A stretch of DNA of 64,000 nucleotides, from positions 7,130,001-7,194,000 of the forward strand of contig NZ_JANADO010000001.1 of the NCBI RefSeq assembly GCF_024199845.1, given 5' to 3'. The notes beneath the pieces are model-generated. The model did no database searches. It was given only the letters and a program-made list of their open reading frames with translations, and was not told where the DNA came from. The DNA is from Bradyrhizobium sp. CCGB12 (lineage in GTDB: Bacteria > Pseudomonadota > Alphaproteobacteria > Rhizobiales > Xanthobacteraceae). Positions 38,672 to 51,014 of the stretch are shown piece by piece (position 1 is the stretch's first letter; every line of letters starts with the position of its first letter). A program made the position numbers and the translations under genes.

Positions 38672-38920
38672 ATGAAGAAGAAATCTCCTGTGGTCTTCAT
38701 GACCACGCTGGCGTGTCTCGCCGCGCTCATGCCGACCAGCGCCTATGCCTATCTCGATCCGGGAACGGGCGCTTTCGCGGTGCAGAGCCTGATCGCGGCC
38801 GTCGCCGGGGGCTTGATTGCCATCCGTGCCTATGGGCGACGGATCCTGGGAATGTTCTGGCGTTCGAAGGCACCGCCGGAGGACTGGCCCAAGGATACTT
38901 CCGGCAATGGCCATTCGTGA
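38672..38920 (+). CDS. Small membrane protein with YLDPGTG motif
   Basis: The 82-residue protein has an N-terminal signal-like helix (FMTTLACLAALMPTSAYA), then AYLDPGTGAFAVQSLIAAVA GG and a second hydrophobic helix, ending in a charged tail (SKAPPEDWPKDTSGNGHS). The YLDPGTG motif marks a widespread small-protein group found next to glycan or envelope genes, with no known activity. The stop overlaps the methyltransferase start by 14 bases, so the two are coupled. ATG 38672 is chosen because MKKKS begins a signal peptide; the longer frame is not protein-like. Confidence 0.78.
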   Translation: MKKKSPVVFMTTLACLAALMPTSAYAYLDPGTGAFAVQSLIAAVAGGLIAIRAYGRRILGMFWRSKAPPEDWPKDTSGNGHS

Positions 38921-40310
38921 TCCCGGCTCATTCCGCGATCCCTCCGGCACCATCTTCTCGTCCGGCGACACGATCCTGCGCCCGATCAACGGCGAGGCCG
39001 CGCAGAACTTCCTGCGGCTGAAATCGTCCGGCGCCTATGACGATCTGGTCGGCAGGGGATGGATCGTCGGCGCGGAAGAGGCCGATGCGGAATTGCTTGC
39101 TGATGTGCCGGCATCGGCGCGAGGCGCATGCACCCTCGTGCATCCAAAACTGCCGTTCGTCTCATATCCCTACGAGTGGCCCTTCGCGCTGCTCAAGCGC
39201 GCCGCGCTGTTGCACCTCGACGTCCAGCTGCGCGCACTCGATTTCGGCTTCGCGCTGTCGGATGCGAGCGCCTACAACGTTCAGTTTGCAGGCCACCGCC
39301 CCGTCTTCATCGATATCCCGTCCTTCGTTCCCTACCGCGACGGCGACTACTGGACCGGCCAGCGCCAGTTCATCGAGCAATTCGTCAATCCGCTGCTGCT
39401 GCGGGCGCTGTTCGGGATTGCGCACAATGCCTGGTACCGCGGCGCGCTCGAGGGCATCGCGAGCCGCGACATCGTCGCACTGCTCGGCCGCCTCAGGCGC
39501 TGGCTCGCGCCTGACATCCTGACCAACATCACCCTGCCCGATTTGATGCAGCGACGCGCACGGCACACGTCGGATGCGCCCGCCGGACCGGCGAAGCCGC
39601 TGCCCAGGGCCGCGCTGCAACTGCTGTTGCGGCGGCTGCACCGCTGGATCTCGAAGCTGACGCCGAAAGCGATCGCGCCGACGGAATGGCAGCGCTACGA
39701 GACCGGCAACGTCTCCTATGCCGGCGACGAGGAGCGCAGGAAGCAGGACTTCGTCGCGGATTTCGCCCGGCGCCACGCACCCGCCTGCGCCTGGGACATC
39801 GGCTGCAACACCGGTCGCTACGCCGAGGCGCTGTTGCAAAACGGTGCGCAATCGGTGATCGGCTTCGATGCCGACCTCGATGCGCTGGAGGGCGCGGCAG
39901 CGCGCGCTTCAAGCAAAAACCTCGACTTCCTGCCGCTGTTCTTCGATGCAGCCAACCCGAGCCCCGCGCAAGGCTGGGCCGAGGCCGAGCGATCCGGCCT
40001 CGCCTCGCGCCGCAACGCTGACGCAATCATCGCGCTTGCGCTGGTGCATCATCTCGCGATCGGCCGCAACGTGCCCCTGCCCTTCGTCGTGGAATGGCTG
40101 GTCGGTCACGCACCGCGCGGCGTGATCGAGTTCGTGCCGAAGGCAGATCCGATGGTCCAGCGCATGCTGCGACTGCGGCACGACATCTTTGGCAACTACG
40201 ACAGCATCCAATTCGAGCAGGCGCTCAGCCGCCACGTCCGCATCGTCGGACGGCTCGAACTCGCAGCGGGCGGCCGCACGCTGTACGAATTCGAACGCGC
40301 TGCGGGTTAG
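38907..40310 (+). CDS. SAM-dependent methyltransferase with long N-terminal domain
   Basis: In this 467-residue protein the first 250 residues form an uncharacterised domain (FRDPSGTIFSSGDTILRPIN, VFIDIPSFVPYRDGDYW, QFIEQFVNPLLLRALFGI). A class I methyltransferase domain follows, with motif I CAWDIGCNTGRYAEALLQNG near residue 295 and the acidic loop IGFDADLDALEG after it. The layout resembles NoeA-type rhizobial methyltransferases. The acceptor is unknown; neighbours suggest a cell-surface glycan or lipid. It overlaps the small YLDPGTG gene and lies 5 bp before the sulfatase-like gene. ATG 38907 is chosen over the longer frame. Confidence 0.85.
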   Translation: MAIRDPGSFRDPSGTIFSSGDTILRPINGEAAQNFLRLKSSGAYDDLVGRGWIVGAEEADAELLADVPASARGACTLVHPKLPFVSYPYEWPFALLKRAALLHLDVQLRALDFGFALSDASAYNVQFAGHRPVFIDIPSFVPYRDGDYWTGQRQFIEQFVNPLLLRALFGIAHNAWYRGALEGIASRDIVALLGRLRRWLAPDILTNITLPDLMQRRARHTSDAPAGPAKPLPRAALQLLLRRLHRWISKLTPKAIAPTEWQRYETGNVSYAGDEERRKQDFVADFARRHAPACAWDIGCNTGRYAEALLQNGAQSVIGFDADLDALEGAAARASSKNLDFLPLFFDAANPSPAQGWAEAERSGLASRRNADAIIALALVHHLAIGRNVPLPFVVEWLVGHAPRGVIEFVPKADPMVQRMLRLRHDIFGNYDSIQFEQALSRHVRIVGRLELAAGGRTLYEFERAAG

Positions 40311-40315
40311 CCGGG

Positions 40316-41854
40316 ATGCAGACACGAGACGATCACTGGCTGCTTCTGCGATCGCTGCTGGCGGCCGCGATCCTGTCCACGGTGGCGCTGCTCGATTTCT
40401 ACGCCGAGAACATGACGGCGCTTGCCGGTCCATCCCGGGTGCTGCACTACGCCGCCGGCACATTGGCGATCACGGCTATGCTGGCCGCCGCACTGAAGAT
40501 CATGCTGCGGAGAGTTCCACTCTGGCGCATCCTGCTGGCAACCGGATTGATGGTGTTCGTCTTCTGCGCCTACGACATCGACCCGATCCACCGCGAGCTG
40601 AAGATCCATCTGGGCCATTTCGCGCCGCTGGTCTGGGTGTCAGCCGCCTTGGGCACCGGCATCGTGGCGCTCGCCACCATCCGCAATCGCGCCGCTGTGT
40701 CTATCGCTCTCGCTCTGTCGGCCGCATTCGCGGCGCCTTCGATCGCGCGCATTGCGACATTTGCGACGCGCGGCGAGACCGCACGCGCCGCCAAATCGGA
40801 CTTGGCCGGGACCCGCGAACGGTTTGCGCGCTCGCCCAACATCTATTGGATCGTGCTCGACGGATATCCACGACAGGACGTGCTCGCCGAGGATTTCAAG
40901 TTCGACAACGGAGATTTCATCCGGTCGCTGCGCGGGCTCGACTTCACCGTGCTGGCCAAGAGCCGCTCCAATTTCCCCGCCACCGTCAACTCGATTTCCA
41001 GCACCGTGAGTTTCGATTACACCGTCGAGGGCGAAGGCGAGGCGCTTCGGCCGCTGCCGTTGCAGGACATGCGGGCGCGCGTCAGGGGCAAGAACCGCAC
41101 GGTGGCCCGCCTGACATCGGCGGGCTACACCTATGTGCATTTCGAGAACGGTTACGATTACCTCACCGAATGCGCCCCCGACGAGCCGCGATGCGTGCGC
41201 GGCAATGTCGGTCTCGACGAGCTCGATATCGCGATCCTCTCCAACACGCCGATCGTCGACCTGATGGTGCAGCACCGTCAATCGACGCCGTTCGCGTGGG
41301 GCGGCGTCGATGATCTCAGCGCGAAACTGAACGCCATCCGTGCGATGCCGTCGCCATTCTTCCTCTATGCGCATGTGCTGGCGCCGCATCCACCGATCCG
41401 CTTCCGGTCGGATTGCAGTTTTCGTCCTGCCGATCCGGATCTCCAGCTCTGGAGCCCGGAGGCGCGGCCGGCGTTTGTCGAGCAGCTGACTTGCGTCAAT
41501 TCACAGACGCTGGCGCTGCTGCATGACATCACGAGAACCGATCCGGACGCGCTGATCCTGCTCCAGTCGGATCACGGCACGGCCTTTCGCGGCCAATTCC
41601 AGAAGCCGCCGACCGCATGGACCGAGGAGGATCTGCACGAACGATTCGGTGCCCTCGACGCGATGCGGCTGCCCCGCTCCTGTCGTGCGATGGCGGCTGA
41701 CGACCTGACGCTGATCGACACGTTTCCCCTGGTGCTCTCCTGCCTCTCCGGCGCGGAGTTCAAGCCGCATCATCCACGATTTTTCGTAACGCCGTATGAC
41801 AACAGCGCGGATTTCGGCCGCGCCATCGAATATCCGGCGGAGCGCGTGAGATAG
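40316..41854 (+). CDS. Membrane-anchored sulfatase/LTA synthase-like enzyme
   Basis: The 512-residue protein has about five N-terminal membrane helices (residues 8-150), followed by an extracytoplasmic alkaline phosphatase-superfamily domain. NIYWIVLDGYPRQDVL carries the first metal-binding Asp, SRSNFPATVNSISSTVSF probably holds the nucleophile Ser/Thr, LAPHPPIRF lies in the middle and LILLQSDHGTAF carries the later Asp/His metal ligands. Relatives transfer phosphoglycerol or phosphoethanolamine to surface glycans or lipids, or hydrolyse sulfate esters. No CxPSR formylglycine site is present, so a phosphotransferase is more likely. It is the last gene of the three-gene module. Confidence 0.82.
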   Translation: MQTRDDHWLLLRSLLAAAILSTVALLDFYAENMTALAGPSRVLHYAAGTLAITAMLAAALKIMLRRVPLWRILLATGLMVFVFCAYDIDPIHRELKIHLGHFAPLVWVSAALGTGIVALATIRNRAAVSIALALSAAFAAPSIARIATFATRGETARAAKSDLAGTRERFARSPNIYWIVLDGYPRQDVLAEDFKFDNGDFIRSLRGLDFTVLAKSRSNFPATVNSISSTVSFDYTVEGEGEALRPLPLQDMRARVRGKNRTVARLTSAGYTYVHFENGYDYLTECAPDEPRCVRGNVGLDELDIAILSNTPIVDLMVQHRQSTPFAWGGVDDLSAKLNAIRAMPSPFFLYAHVLAPHPPIRFRSDCSFRPADPDLQLWSPEARPAFVEQLTCVNSQTLALLHDITRTDPDALILLQSDHGTAFRGQFQKPPTAWTEEDLHERFGALDAMRLPRSCRAMAADDLTLIDTFPLVLSCLSGAEFKPHHPRFFVTPYDNSADFGRAIEYPAERVR

Positions 41855-41955
41855 TCCGCGCGCAGCGTGCGCCCAATGCCGGCGGACGCGGCTTGGTGCT
41901 TGCGTCGGGCCGGACATTCGGTCAATCGTAGCGCGCGACAGCCAAGAGGGGAATC

Positions 41956-42546
41956 ATGAGCGCACATGAAAGCATGGAGCATGCCGAGCACGCCGAACAC
42001 GCGTCCGGCTCGAACAAGAAGATCGCGCTCCTGATTGCCGTCCTGGCGCTGTTCCTGGCGATCTCGGAGACACTCGGGAAGGGCGCCCAGACCGAATCGA
42101 TCAGCAAGAACGTCGAGGCCGCCAATCTCTGGGCATTCTTCCAGGCCAAGAGCATCCGCCGCACCGTGGTGATCACTGCTGCCGAGCAGGGCAAGCTGAC
42201 GCTGGGTGGTACGACCGACGACGCCATGAAGGCGGCGGTGCAGAAGCAGGTCGACGACTGGACCAAGACCGCGCAGCGCTACCGCTCAGAGCCCGAGACC
42301 GGCGAAGGCACCGAGCAGCTCGCGGAGAAGGCCAAGCACGCCGAGCACGCTCGCGACGAGGCGACCGCGAAATACCACCACTTCGAACTGGCTTCGGCCG
42401 CGTTCCAGATCGGCATCGTGCTGGCGTCGGCCACCATCATCACCGGCATGATCGCGCTCGCCTATGTCGGCGGCGCGCTGACCATCGCCGGCCTCCTCAT
42501 GACCGCGCTCGGCCTGTGGTGGCCGCATCTGCTGCATTTGCATTGA
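41956..42546 (+). CDS. DUF4337 membrane protein
   Basis: The 196-residue protein has a His/Glu/Ala-rich start (HESMEHAEHAEHASGSNKK), one membrane helix (IALLIAVLALFLAISETLG), then NVEAANLWAFFQAKSIRRT, the most recognisable DUF4337 stretch. A charged coiled-coil-like region follows, and two more helices lie near the C-terminus. The function of the family is unknown. The repeated EHAEHA may bind metal. It stands alone between the sulfatase-like gene and a palindromic repeat. Confidence 0.85.
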   Translation: MSAHESMEHAEHAEHASGSNKKIALLIAVLALFLAISETLGKGAQTESISKNVEAANLWAFFQAKSIRRTVVITAAEQGKLTLGGTTDDAMKAAVQKQVDDWTKTAQRYRSEPETGEGTEQLAEKAKHAEHARDEATAKYHHFELASAAFQIGIVLASATIITGMIALAYVGGALTIAGLLMTALGLWWPHLLHLH

Positions 42547-42570
42547 GGCATTGAGACGGCCTACTCCGCC

Positions 42571-42697
42571 GTCGTCCCGGCGAATGCCGGAAGCCATACC
42601 GCGTGATCCATCGATTGCGGTCGGCAGCAGTACCGAACTACGGGTCTTCGCCAAACTTCTCCCTGGGGTTATGGGTCCCGGCGTTCGCCGGGACGAC
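42571..42697. repeat. Long palindromic intergenic repeat (family B), copy 3
   Basis: GTCGTCCCGGCGAATGCCGG AAGCCATACC opens it and ATGGGTCCCGGCGTTCGCCG GGACGAC closes it. The centre holds CTTCGCCAAACTTCTCCCTG GGGTT, as in copy 1. The arms can pair almost end to end. Confidence 0.75.
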
Positions 42698-42742
42698 ACT
42701 GGAGAATTGGCGAAAGCTCGGGCTCAACAACCGAGAGCGCAC

Positions 42743-43273
42743 TCACCGCGCTTCGTGCACGCTCTTGCGAAAGCGCTGGATCAAACGCAGCGTACGTGAC
42801 GACCACCCCTCGCCGTCGCCGGCGATCAGCTCGCGGATGCGACGCTTGATCGGGTCCACTAGCTCCGCGGCCTTGGCGCGCACCTTCAGCACCAGATCAT
42901 AGATCCGCTCGAACCAGTGCATCTCCAGAAGCTTGGCGCGCGTCACGTCGAACACGAAGGCGGTGACGCCGACGCCAAGCAGTTTCGCGAACACGATCGT
43001 GAAGACGGCGCTGGCCCAGTATTCGTGCGCGAGCAGCCAAAGGCCAACCAGCTTGAGCGGAAACAGCGGGATGATCGGGACCGCGAACACGATCAGCGTC
43101 ATGGCCGGCGACAGCGCATCGACGCGCTCCGTGAGCCATTGCTTGAAGCGCGCGAGCGGGATGGCCGCGACGACCTTGGCTACGATCGGCTCGAGATGGT
43201 CCCACAGCCAGGCTTCGATCAGGAAGACGATCGCCAGCAGGACCCAGACCGGTTGAAGAAGGCGGCGCAGCAT
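42743..43273 (-). CDS. Hypothetical membrane protein
   Basis: The 176-residue protein has an N-terminal helix (VWVLLAIVFLIEAWLWDHLE), a second near PAMTLIVFAVPIIPLFPLKLVG and a third near EYWASAVFTIVFAKLLGVGV. A Lys/Arg-rich soluble tail follows (RIRELIAGDGEGWSSRTLRL). The pattern recurs in rhizobial proteins of unknown function. It starts at ATG 43273, where MLRRLL begins; the longer upstream frame overlaps nothing useful. It follows lpdA on the same strand by about 34 bp and could be cotranscribed with it. Confidence 0.7.
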   Translation of the reverse strand: MLRRLLQPVWVLLAIVFLIEAWLWDHLEPIVAKVVAAIPLARFKQWLTERVDALSPAMTLIVFAVPIIPLFPLKLVGLWLLAHEYWASAVFTIVFAKLLGVGVTAFVFDVTRAKLLEMHWFERIYDLVLKVRAKAAELVDPIKRRIRELIAGDGEGWSSRTLRLIQRFRKSVHEAR

Positions 43274-43307
43274 GTGTTTCCCGCCCGATTTGGAGCTGGG
43301 CACGTGC

Positions 43308-44708
43308 CTACATATGGATGGCTCGCTTGCCGACTGCAAGCGCGGCTTCCTTGATGGCCTCCGAGCGGGTCGGATGCGCGTGGCAGGTGCGCGCAAGATC
43401 TTCCGCACTACCGCCAAATTCCATGAGAACACAGGCTTCATGGATCATTTCGCCGGCTTCGCGGCCGATAATGTGCACGCCGAGCACGCGATCGGTCTTC
43501 GCATCTGCGAGAATCTTCACAAAGCCATCCGTGGTCTGGTTGACCTTGGAACGGCCATTGGCGGTGAACGGAAACTTTCCGACCGTATAAGCCACGCCCG
43601 CCTGCTTGAGTTCCTCCTCGGCCTTGCCGACGGAGGACACTTCCGGCGTGGTATACACGACGCCTGGGATAACGTCGTAGTTCACATGACCGGCTTGCCC
43701 TGCGATGATCTCGGCGACCGCAACGCCCTCATCCTCGGCCTTGTGCGCGAGCATCGGGCCTGCGACGACGTCGCCGATGGCATAGACGCCCTTCAGGCTG
43801 GTGGCGAAATGCGGATCGATCTGCACCCGGCCGCGATTGTCGAGCGCAACGCCGGCTTCCTTCAGGCCCAGCCCTTCGGTGTACGGCACGCGGCCGATGC
43901 AGACGAGCACGACGTCGGCCTCGATGGTCTCGGCCGCGCCACCCGCAGCCGGTTCGATTTTCGCAAGCAACGCCTTGCCGTTCGCTTCGACGCCGGTGAC
44001 CTTCGAACCAAGCTTGAACGCAAATCCCTGCTTTTCGAGGATGCGCTGGAACTGCTTCGCGATCTCGCCGTCCATGCCGGGCAGGATGCGATCGAGGAAC
44101 TCGACGACCATGACCTCGGACCCGAGTCTGCGCCACACCGAGCCGAGCTCAAGCCCGATCACGCCGGCGCCGATGACCAGCAATCTGCCAGGCACCTTCT
44201 CCAGCGACAGCGCGCCGGTCGAGGAGACGATGCGCTTCTCGTCGATCTCGATGCCCTTGAGACGCGCGATGTCCGAGCCGGTGGCGATGACGATGTTCTT
44301 GGTCTCGACCACCTGCGACTTGCCGTCGGCGGAGACCTCGACCTTGCCGGCGCCCAAGATCTTGCCGGCGCCCTTGAGCACGTCGATCTTGTTCTTCTTC
44401 ATCAGGAACTCGACGCCCTTGACGTTGCCGTCGATGCCCTGCTGCTTGAAGTTCATCATCGAGGGCAAATCGAGCTTCGGCGCGGAAACGCTCACGCCCA
44501 TTTTCGCGAAGGAATGCCCGGCTTCCTCGAACATTTCGGAGGCGTGCAGCAGCGCCTTCGACGGCATGCAGCCGACATTGAGGCAGGTGCCGCCGAGGGT
44601 TGCGTTCTTTTCGACCACGGCGACTTTCATGCCGAGCTGGCTGGCGCGCACCGCGCAGACGTAACCGCCCGGTCCGGTGCCGATGACGACGAGATCGTAG
44701 GTAGCCAT
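43308..44708 (-). CDS. lpdA: Dihydrolipoyl dehydrogenase (E3)
   Basis: The 466-residue flavoprotein reoxidises dihydrolipoamide with NAD. FAD binding uses [20 protein letters not shown]; the redox disulfide is in [20 protein letters not shown] (Cys near 41 and 46). NAD binding uses [19 protein letters not shown], and the C-terminal [17 protein letters not shown] includes the active-site His. Its place after odhB and sucA points to the 2-oxoglutarate dehydrogenase complex, although pyruvate dehydrogenase may have its own copy elsewhere. An SDR gene lies between it and odhB. Confidence 0.97.
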   Translation of the reverse strand: MATYDLVVIGTGPGGYVCAVRASQLGMKVAVVEKNATLGGTCLNVGCMPSKALLHASEMFEEAGHSFAKMGVSVSAPKLDLPSMMNFKQQGIDGNVKGVEFLMKKNKIDVLKGAGKILGAGKVEVSADGKSQVVETKNIVIATGSDIARLKGIEIDEKRIVSSTGALSLEKVPGRLLVIGAGVIGLELGSVWRRLGSEVMVVEFLDRILPGMDGEIAKQFQRILEKQGFAFKLGSKVTGVEANGKALLAKIEPAAGGAAETIEADVVLVCIGRVPYTEGLGLKEAGVALDNRGRVQIDPHFATSLKGVYAIGDVVAGPMLAHKAEDEGVAVAEIIAGQAGHVNYDVIPGVVYTTPEVSSVGKAEEELKQAGVAYTVGKFPFTANGRSKVNQTTDGFVKILADAKTDRVLGVHIIGREAGEMIHEACVLMEFGGSAEDLARTCHAHPTRSEAIKEAALAVGKRAIHM

Positions 44709-44765
44709 GAGAGGAAGTCCCGTAGGTTTAGCGTGATGAGGATGTGTCAGCGTCCGCGCGGCGCG

Positions 44766-45527
44766 TCAGCGTCCGCCGGACACATCGAGAATGGCTGAGG
44801 TGACGTAGGAGGCCTCGTCCGAGATCAGCCAGACGATGGCGTTGGCGATTTCGTCTGCGGTGCCGACGCGCTTCATCGGCACCATATGGGCCAGACGATG
44901 GGCGCGGTCGGGCTCGCCGCCGGCGGCGTGGATTTCGGTATCGATCAGGCCGGGGCGGATTGCGGCGACGCGAATGCCTTCGCTTGCGACCTCATGGCCG
45001 AGCCCGACGGTGAAGGAGTCGATCGCGCCCTTGGACGCCGCATAATCGACATAGGTATTGGGTGAGCCGAGCTTGGCCGCGACCGACGACAGGTTGACGA
45101 TGACGCCGCCCTTGCCGCCGTGCTTGGTCGACATCCGCTTCACCGCCTCGCGCGCGCAGAGAATGGAGCCGGTGACGTTCACCGCCATCACGCGCTGGAT
45201 GCGCTCGGCGGACATCTCGTCGACGCGCACGCCGCTCTTGCCGACGATGCCGCCGTTGTTGACGAGCGCGCCCAACGTGCCGAACTTGTCCGCTTCCTTG
45301 AACAATTCGAGAATGTCGCTTTCCTCGGCGACGTCGCATTTCACTGCGATGGCCTTGCCATTGCTGGCCTCGATCTGCGCGACGACCTCGTCGGCGGCTG
45401 TCTTGTTGCTGGCGTAACCGACGACGACACGGAAGCCGCGCGCGGCCGCCGCAATCGCGGTCGCACGTCCAATGCCGCGGCTGCCGCCGGTGATGACAAC
45501 GACTTTATCCGTCACGCGCGCCTCCAT
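44766..45527 (-). CDS. SDR-family oxidoreductase
   Basis: The 253-residue NAD(P)-dependent oxidoreductase has the TGGSRGIGRATAIAAAARG cofactor loop, LVNNGGIV, and the catalytic Ser in VNLSSVAAK with Tyr/Lys in YVDYAASKGAIDS. The C-terminal YVTSAILDVSGGR is the usual SDR end. It resembles glucose dehydrogenase or 3-oxoacyl-ACP reductase relatives, but the substrate is unknown. It sits within the odhB-lpdA interval of the TCA block, with 52 bp to odhB and about 57 bp to lpdA. ATG 45527 or GTG 45515 could be the start. Confidence 0.88.
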   Translation of the reverse strand: MEARVTDKVVVITGGSRGIGRATAIAAAARGFRVVVGYASNKTAADEVVAQIEASNGKAIAVKCDVAEESDILELFKEADKFGTLGALVNNGGIVGKSGVRVDEMSAERIQRVMAVNVTGSILCAREAVKRMSTKHGGKGGVIVNLSSVAAKLGSPNTYVDYAASKGAIDSFTVGLGHEVASEGIRVAAIRPGLIDTEIHAAGGEPDRAHRLAHMVPMKRVGTADEIANAIVWLISDEASYVTSAILDVSGGR

Positions 45528-45579
45528 GGTTCGACATCCGCCGTCGCGAATGACGACGGCGCTCGCAGAGCATCAGGGA

Positions 45580-46815
45580 TCAGAGATCGAGCACCAGCCG
45601 CGCCGGATCTTCCAGGCTTTCCTTGACGCGGACCAGGAAGGTGACGGCTTCCTTGCCGTCGATGACGCGGTGATCGTAGGACAGCGCCAGATACATCATC
45701 GGGCGGACCTCGATCTTGCCGCCGACGACCATCGGCCGCTCCTGGATCTTGTGCATGCCGAGGATGCCGGACTGCGGCGCGTTCAGGATCGGGGTCGACA
45801 TCAGCGAGCCGTAGATGCCGCCATTGGTGATGGTGAAGGTGCCGCCCTGCATCTCGTCGATCTTGAGCTGGCCGTCACGGGCGCGGCGGCCGAAATCGGC
45901 GATGCTCTTCTCGATGTCGGAGATCGACTTGTGGTCGCAGTCGCGGACGACGGGCACGACGAGGCCCTTGTCGGTGCCGACGGCGACGCCGACGTGATAA
46001 TAGTTCTTGTAGATCAGGTCGGTGCCGTCGATCTCGGCGTTGACCGCCGGGATGTCCTTCAGCGCCTGCACGACGGCCTTGGTGAAGAAGCCCATGAAGC
46101 CGAGCTTGGCGCCGTGCTTCTTCTCGAACGCATCCTTGTAGTGGGCGCGCAGGGCCATGACGTTGGTCATGTCGACCTCGTTGAAGGTCGTGAGCATGGC
46201 GGCGGTGTTCTGCACGTCCTTGAGACGGCGCGCGATGGTCTGGCGCAGCCGGGTCATCTTGACGCGCTCTTCGCGCGCGGCGTCATCGGCCGGCGACGGC
46301 GCGCGGACCTGCACGGCGGCGGCGGGCTGGTTGACTGGGGTCGGCGCTGAAGCGGCGCGCTCGATCGCGGCGAGCATGTCGCCCTTGGTGACGCGGCCGT
46401 CCTTGCCCGAGCCCGGAACGGTGGAGGCGTCGACGCCGGTCTCGGCCGAGAGTTTTCGCACGGACGGCGCGAGTGGGGCGTCGGCCGGCGGCGCCTTCGG
46501 CGCGCTCGGAGCGGGTGCAGCAGCGGCGGCGGCAGGAGCGGCAGCCTTGGCCGGCGCCGCGGCGGGCTTCGCAGCGCCGGCTCCGTCGGTGATCTGGCCG
46601 AGCAGCGCGCCTACGGCGACGGTCGCGCCATCGGCGGCGACGATCTCGCTCAGCGTACCCGCCGAGGGCGCGGGGACTTCGATGGTGACCTTGTCGGTCT
46701 CGAGCTCCACCAAGGGCTCGTCGACGGCGACGGCCTCGCCAGCCTTCTTGAACCAGCGGCCGATGGTGGCCTCGGTGACGGATTCGCCGAGCGTCGGCAC
46801 ACGAATTTCAGTCAT
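45580..46815 (-). CDS. odhB: Dihydrolipoyllysine succinyltransferase (2-oxoglutarate dehydrogenase E2)
   Basis: The 411-residue core enzyme has a lipoyl domain at about 1-76 (the lipoylated Lys is in [12 protein letters not shown]), an Ala/Pro linker, the E3-binding domain near 115-150 ([18 protein letters not shown]) and the catalytic domain after 190 with [14 protein letters not shown], where His and Asp act in succinyl transfer. The [20 protein letters not shown] block separates it from the pyruvate E2. The leader upstream holds a long palindrome. The symbol sucB is also used. Confidence 0.97.
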   Translation of the reverse strand: MTEIRVPTLGESVTEATIGRWFKKAGEAVAVDEPLVELETDKVTIEVPAPSAGTLSEIVAADGATVAVGALLGQITDGAGAAKPAAAPAKAAAPAAAAAAPAPSAPKAPPADAPLAPSVRKLSAETGVDASTVPGSGKDGRVTKGDMLAAIERAASAPTPVNQPAAAVQVRAPSPADDAAREERVKMTRLRQTIARRLKDVQNTAAMLTTFNEVDMTNVMALRAHYKDAFEKKHGAKLGFMGFFTKAVVQALKDIPAVNAEIDGTDLIYKNYYHVGVAVGTDKGLVVPVVRDCDHKSISDIEKSIADFGRRARDGQLKIDEMQGGTFTITNGGIYGSLMSTPILNAPQSGILGMHKIQERPMVVGGKIEVRPMMYLALSYDHRVIDGKEAVTFLVRVKESLEDPARLVLDL

Positions 46816-46932
46816 GGTCTTTGTCCTCAGGGATCGCCGGTGCGGTCATAAGTGCGGATGCCATCGCCTGCGAAAAGCAAGCCATCCAGCAAGCCGGACG
46901 TTCGTACTCTGCACGGACGTCAAGGCTACTGG

Positions 46933-46975
46933 ATGCCCCGCCCTTGTGCGCAATTGCGCACTGGGAGCGGGGCAT
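46933..46975. repeat. 43-bp near-perfect palindrome in the odhB leader
   Basis: The outer arms ATGCCCCGC and GCGGGGCAT enclose an inner perfect palindrome GTGCGCAATTGCGCAC at 46946-46961. The spacers CCTT and TGGGA differ slightly. It lies in the sucA-odhB gap. It could be a transcript 3' or 5' structure or an operator. Confidence 0.6.
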
Positions 46976-46992
46976 GACGCAGTTCAGAAAGT

Positions 46993-49959
<2,967 letters not shown>

Positions 49960-50096
49960 ACTTGAGTTCCTGGCGATTTCGGTTCGCGCATAACAAACGG
50001 CGCTGGCGTCGGGCTCCCCGGCAGAGGCCCGGCGCGACAGGCACCATTTATCCTATTTGCTACGAAACTTCGCCCGGAAAAGCACGAAGAAGTGAA

Positions 50097-50981
50097 TTAG
50101 CCCTTCAATTTTTCGGCAAGCGTATGCCCGAGGCGCGCCGGCGACGGAGAGACCGTGATTCCGGCCGATTTCATCGCTTCGGTCTTGGAACCAGCGTCGC
50201 CCTTGCCGCCCGAGATGATTGCGCCAGCATGACCCATCCGGCGGCCGGGAGGTGCGGTGACACCGGCGATGAAGCCCACCATCGGCTTCTTGCGGCCGCG
50301 CTTGGCCTCGTCCTTGAGGAACTGGGCGGCGTCCTCCTCGGCGGAACCGCCGATCTCGCCGATCATGATGATCGATTCCGTCTTGGGGTCGGCGAGCAGC
50401 ATTTCGAGCACGTCGATGAACTCGGTTCCCTTGACCGGGTCGCCACCGATGCCGACCGCGGTGGTCTGGCCGAGGCCTTCCTGGGAGGTCTGGAACACGG
50501 CTTCGTAAGTGAGCGTTCCGGAGCGGGAGACGATGCCGACGCTGCCGGTCTTGAAGATGTTGGCGGGCATGATGCCGATCTTGCACTCGCCGGCGGTCAT
50601 GACGCCCGGGCAGTTCGGCCCGATCAGACGCGACTTGGAGCCGATCAGCGAGCGCTTCACGCGCACCATGTCGACCACAGGAATGCCCTCGGTGATGCAG
50701 ACGATCAGCGGGATCTCGGCGTCGATGGCTTCGCAGATCGCGTCCGCCGCGCCCGGCGGCGGCACGTAGATCACCGAGGCATCGGCCCCGGTCTTCTCAC
50801 GCGCATCGCGCACGGTGTCGAACACCGGCAGGCCCAGATGCGTCGAGCCGCCTTTGCCCGGCGAGGTGCCGCCGACCATCTTGGTGCCATAGGCCATCGC
50901 GGCTTCGGAGTGGAAGGTGCCGTTCTTGCCGGTAAAGCCCTGGCAGATGACCTTGGTGTTCTTGTCGATCAGGATGGACAT
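50097..50981 (-). CDS. sucD: Succinyl-CoA synthetase alpha subunit
   Basis: The 294-residue subunit has the CoA-binding Rossmann domain ([20 protein letters not shown]), [18 protein letters not shown] in the middle and the phosphorylated His in [20 protein letters not shown] near residue 250. It combines with SucC to convert succinyl-CoA to succinate with nucleotide phosphorylation. It is separated from sucC by a DUF1579 gene, which is not the usual direct sucC-sucD overlap. Confidence 0.97.
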   Translation of the reverse strand: MSILIDKNTKVICQGFTGKNGTFHSEAAMAYGTKMVGGTSPGKGGSTHLGLPVFDTVRDAREKTGADASVIYVPPPGAADAICEAIDAEIPLIVCITEGIPVVDMVRVKRSLIGSKSRLIGPNCPGVMTAGECKIGIMPANIFKTGSVGIVSRSGTLTYEAVFQTSQEGLGQTTAVGIGGDPVKGTEFIDVLEMLLADPKTESIIMIGEIGGSAEEDAAQFLKDEAKRGRKKPMVGFIAGVTAPPGRRMGHAGAIISGGKGDAGSKTEAMKSAGITVSPSPARLGHTLAEKLKG

Positions 50982-51014
50982 GAGGTCTGCTTTCGCGAAC
51001 TAACGAGTGAGGGG

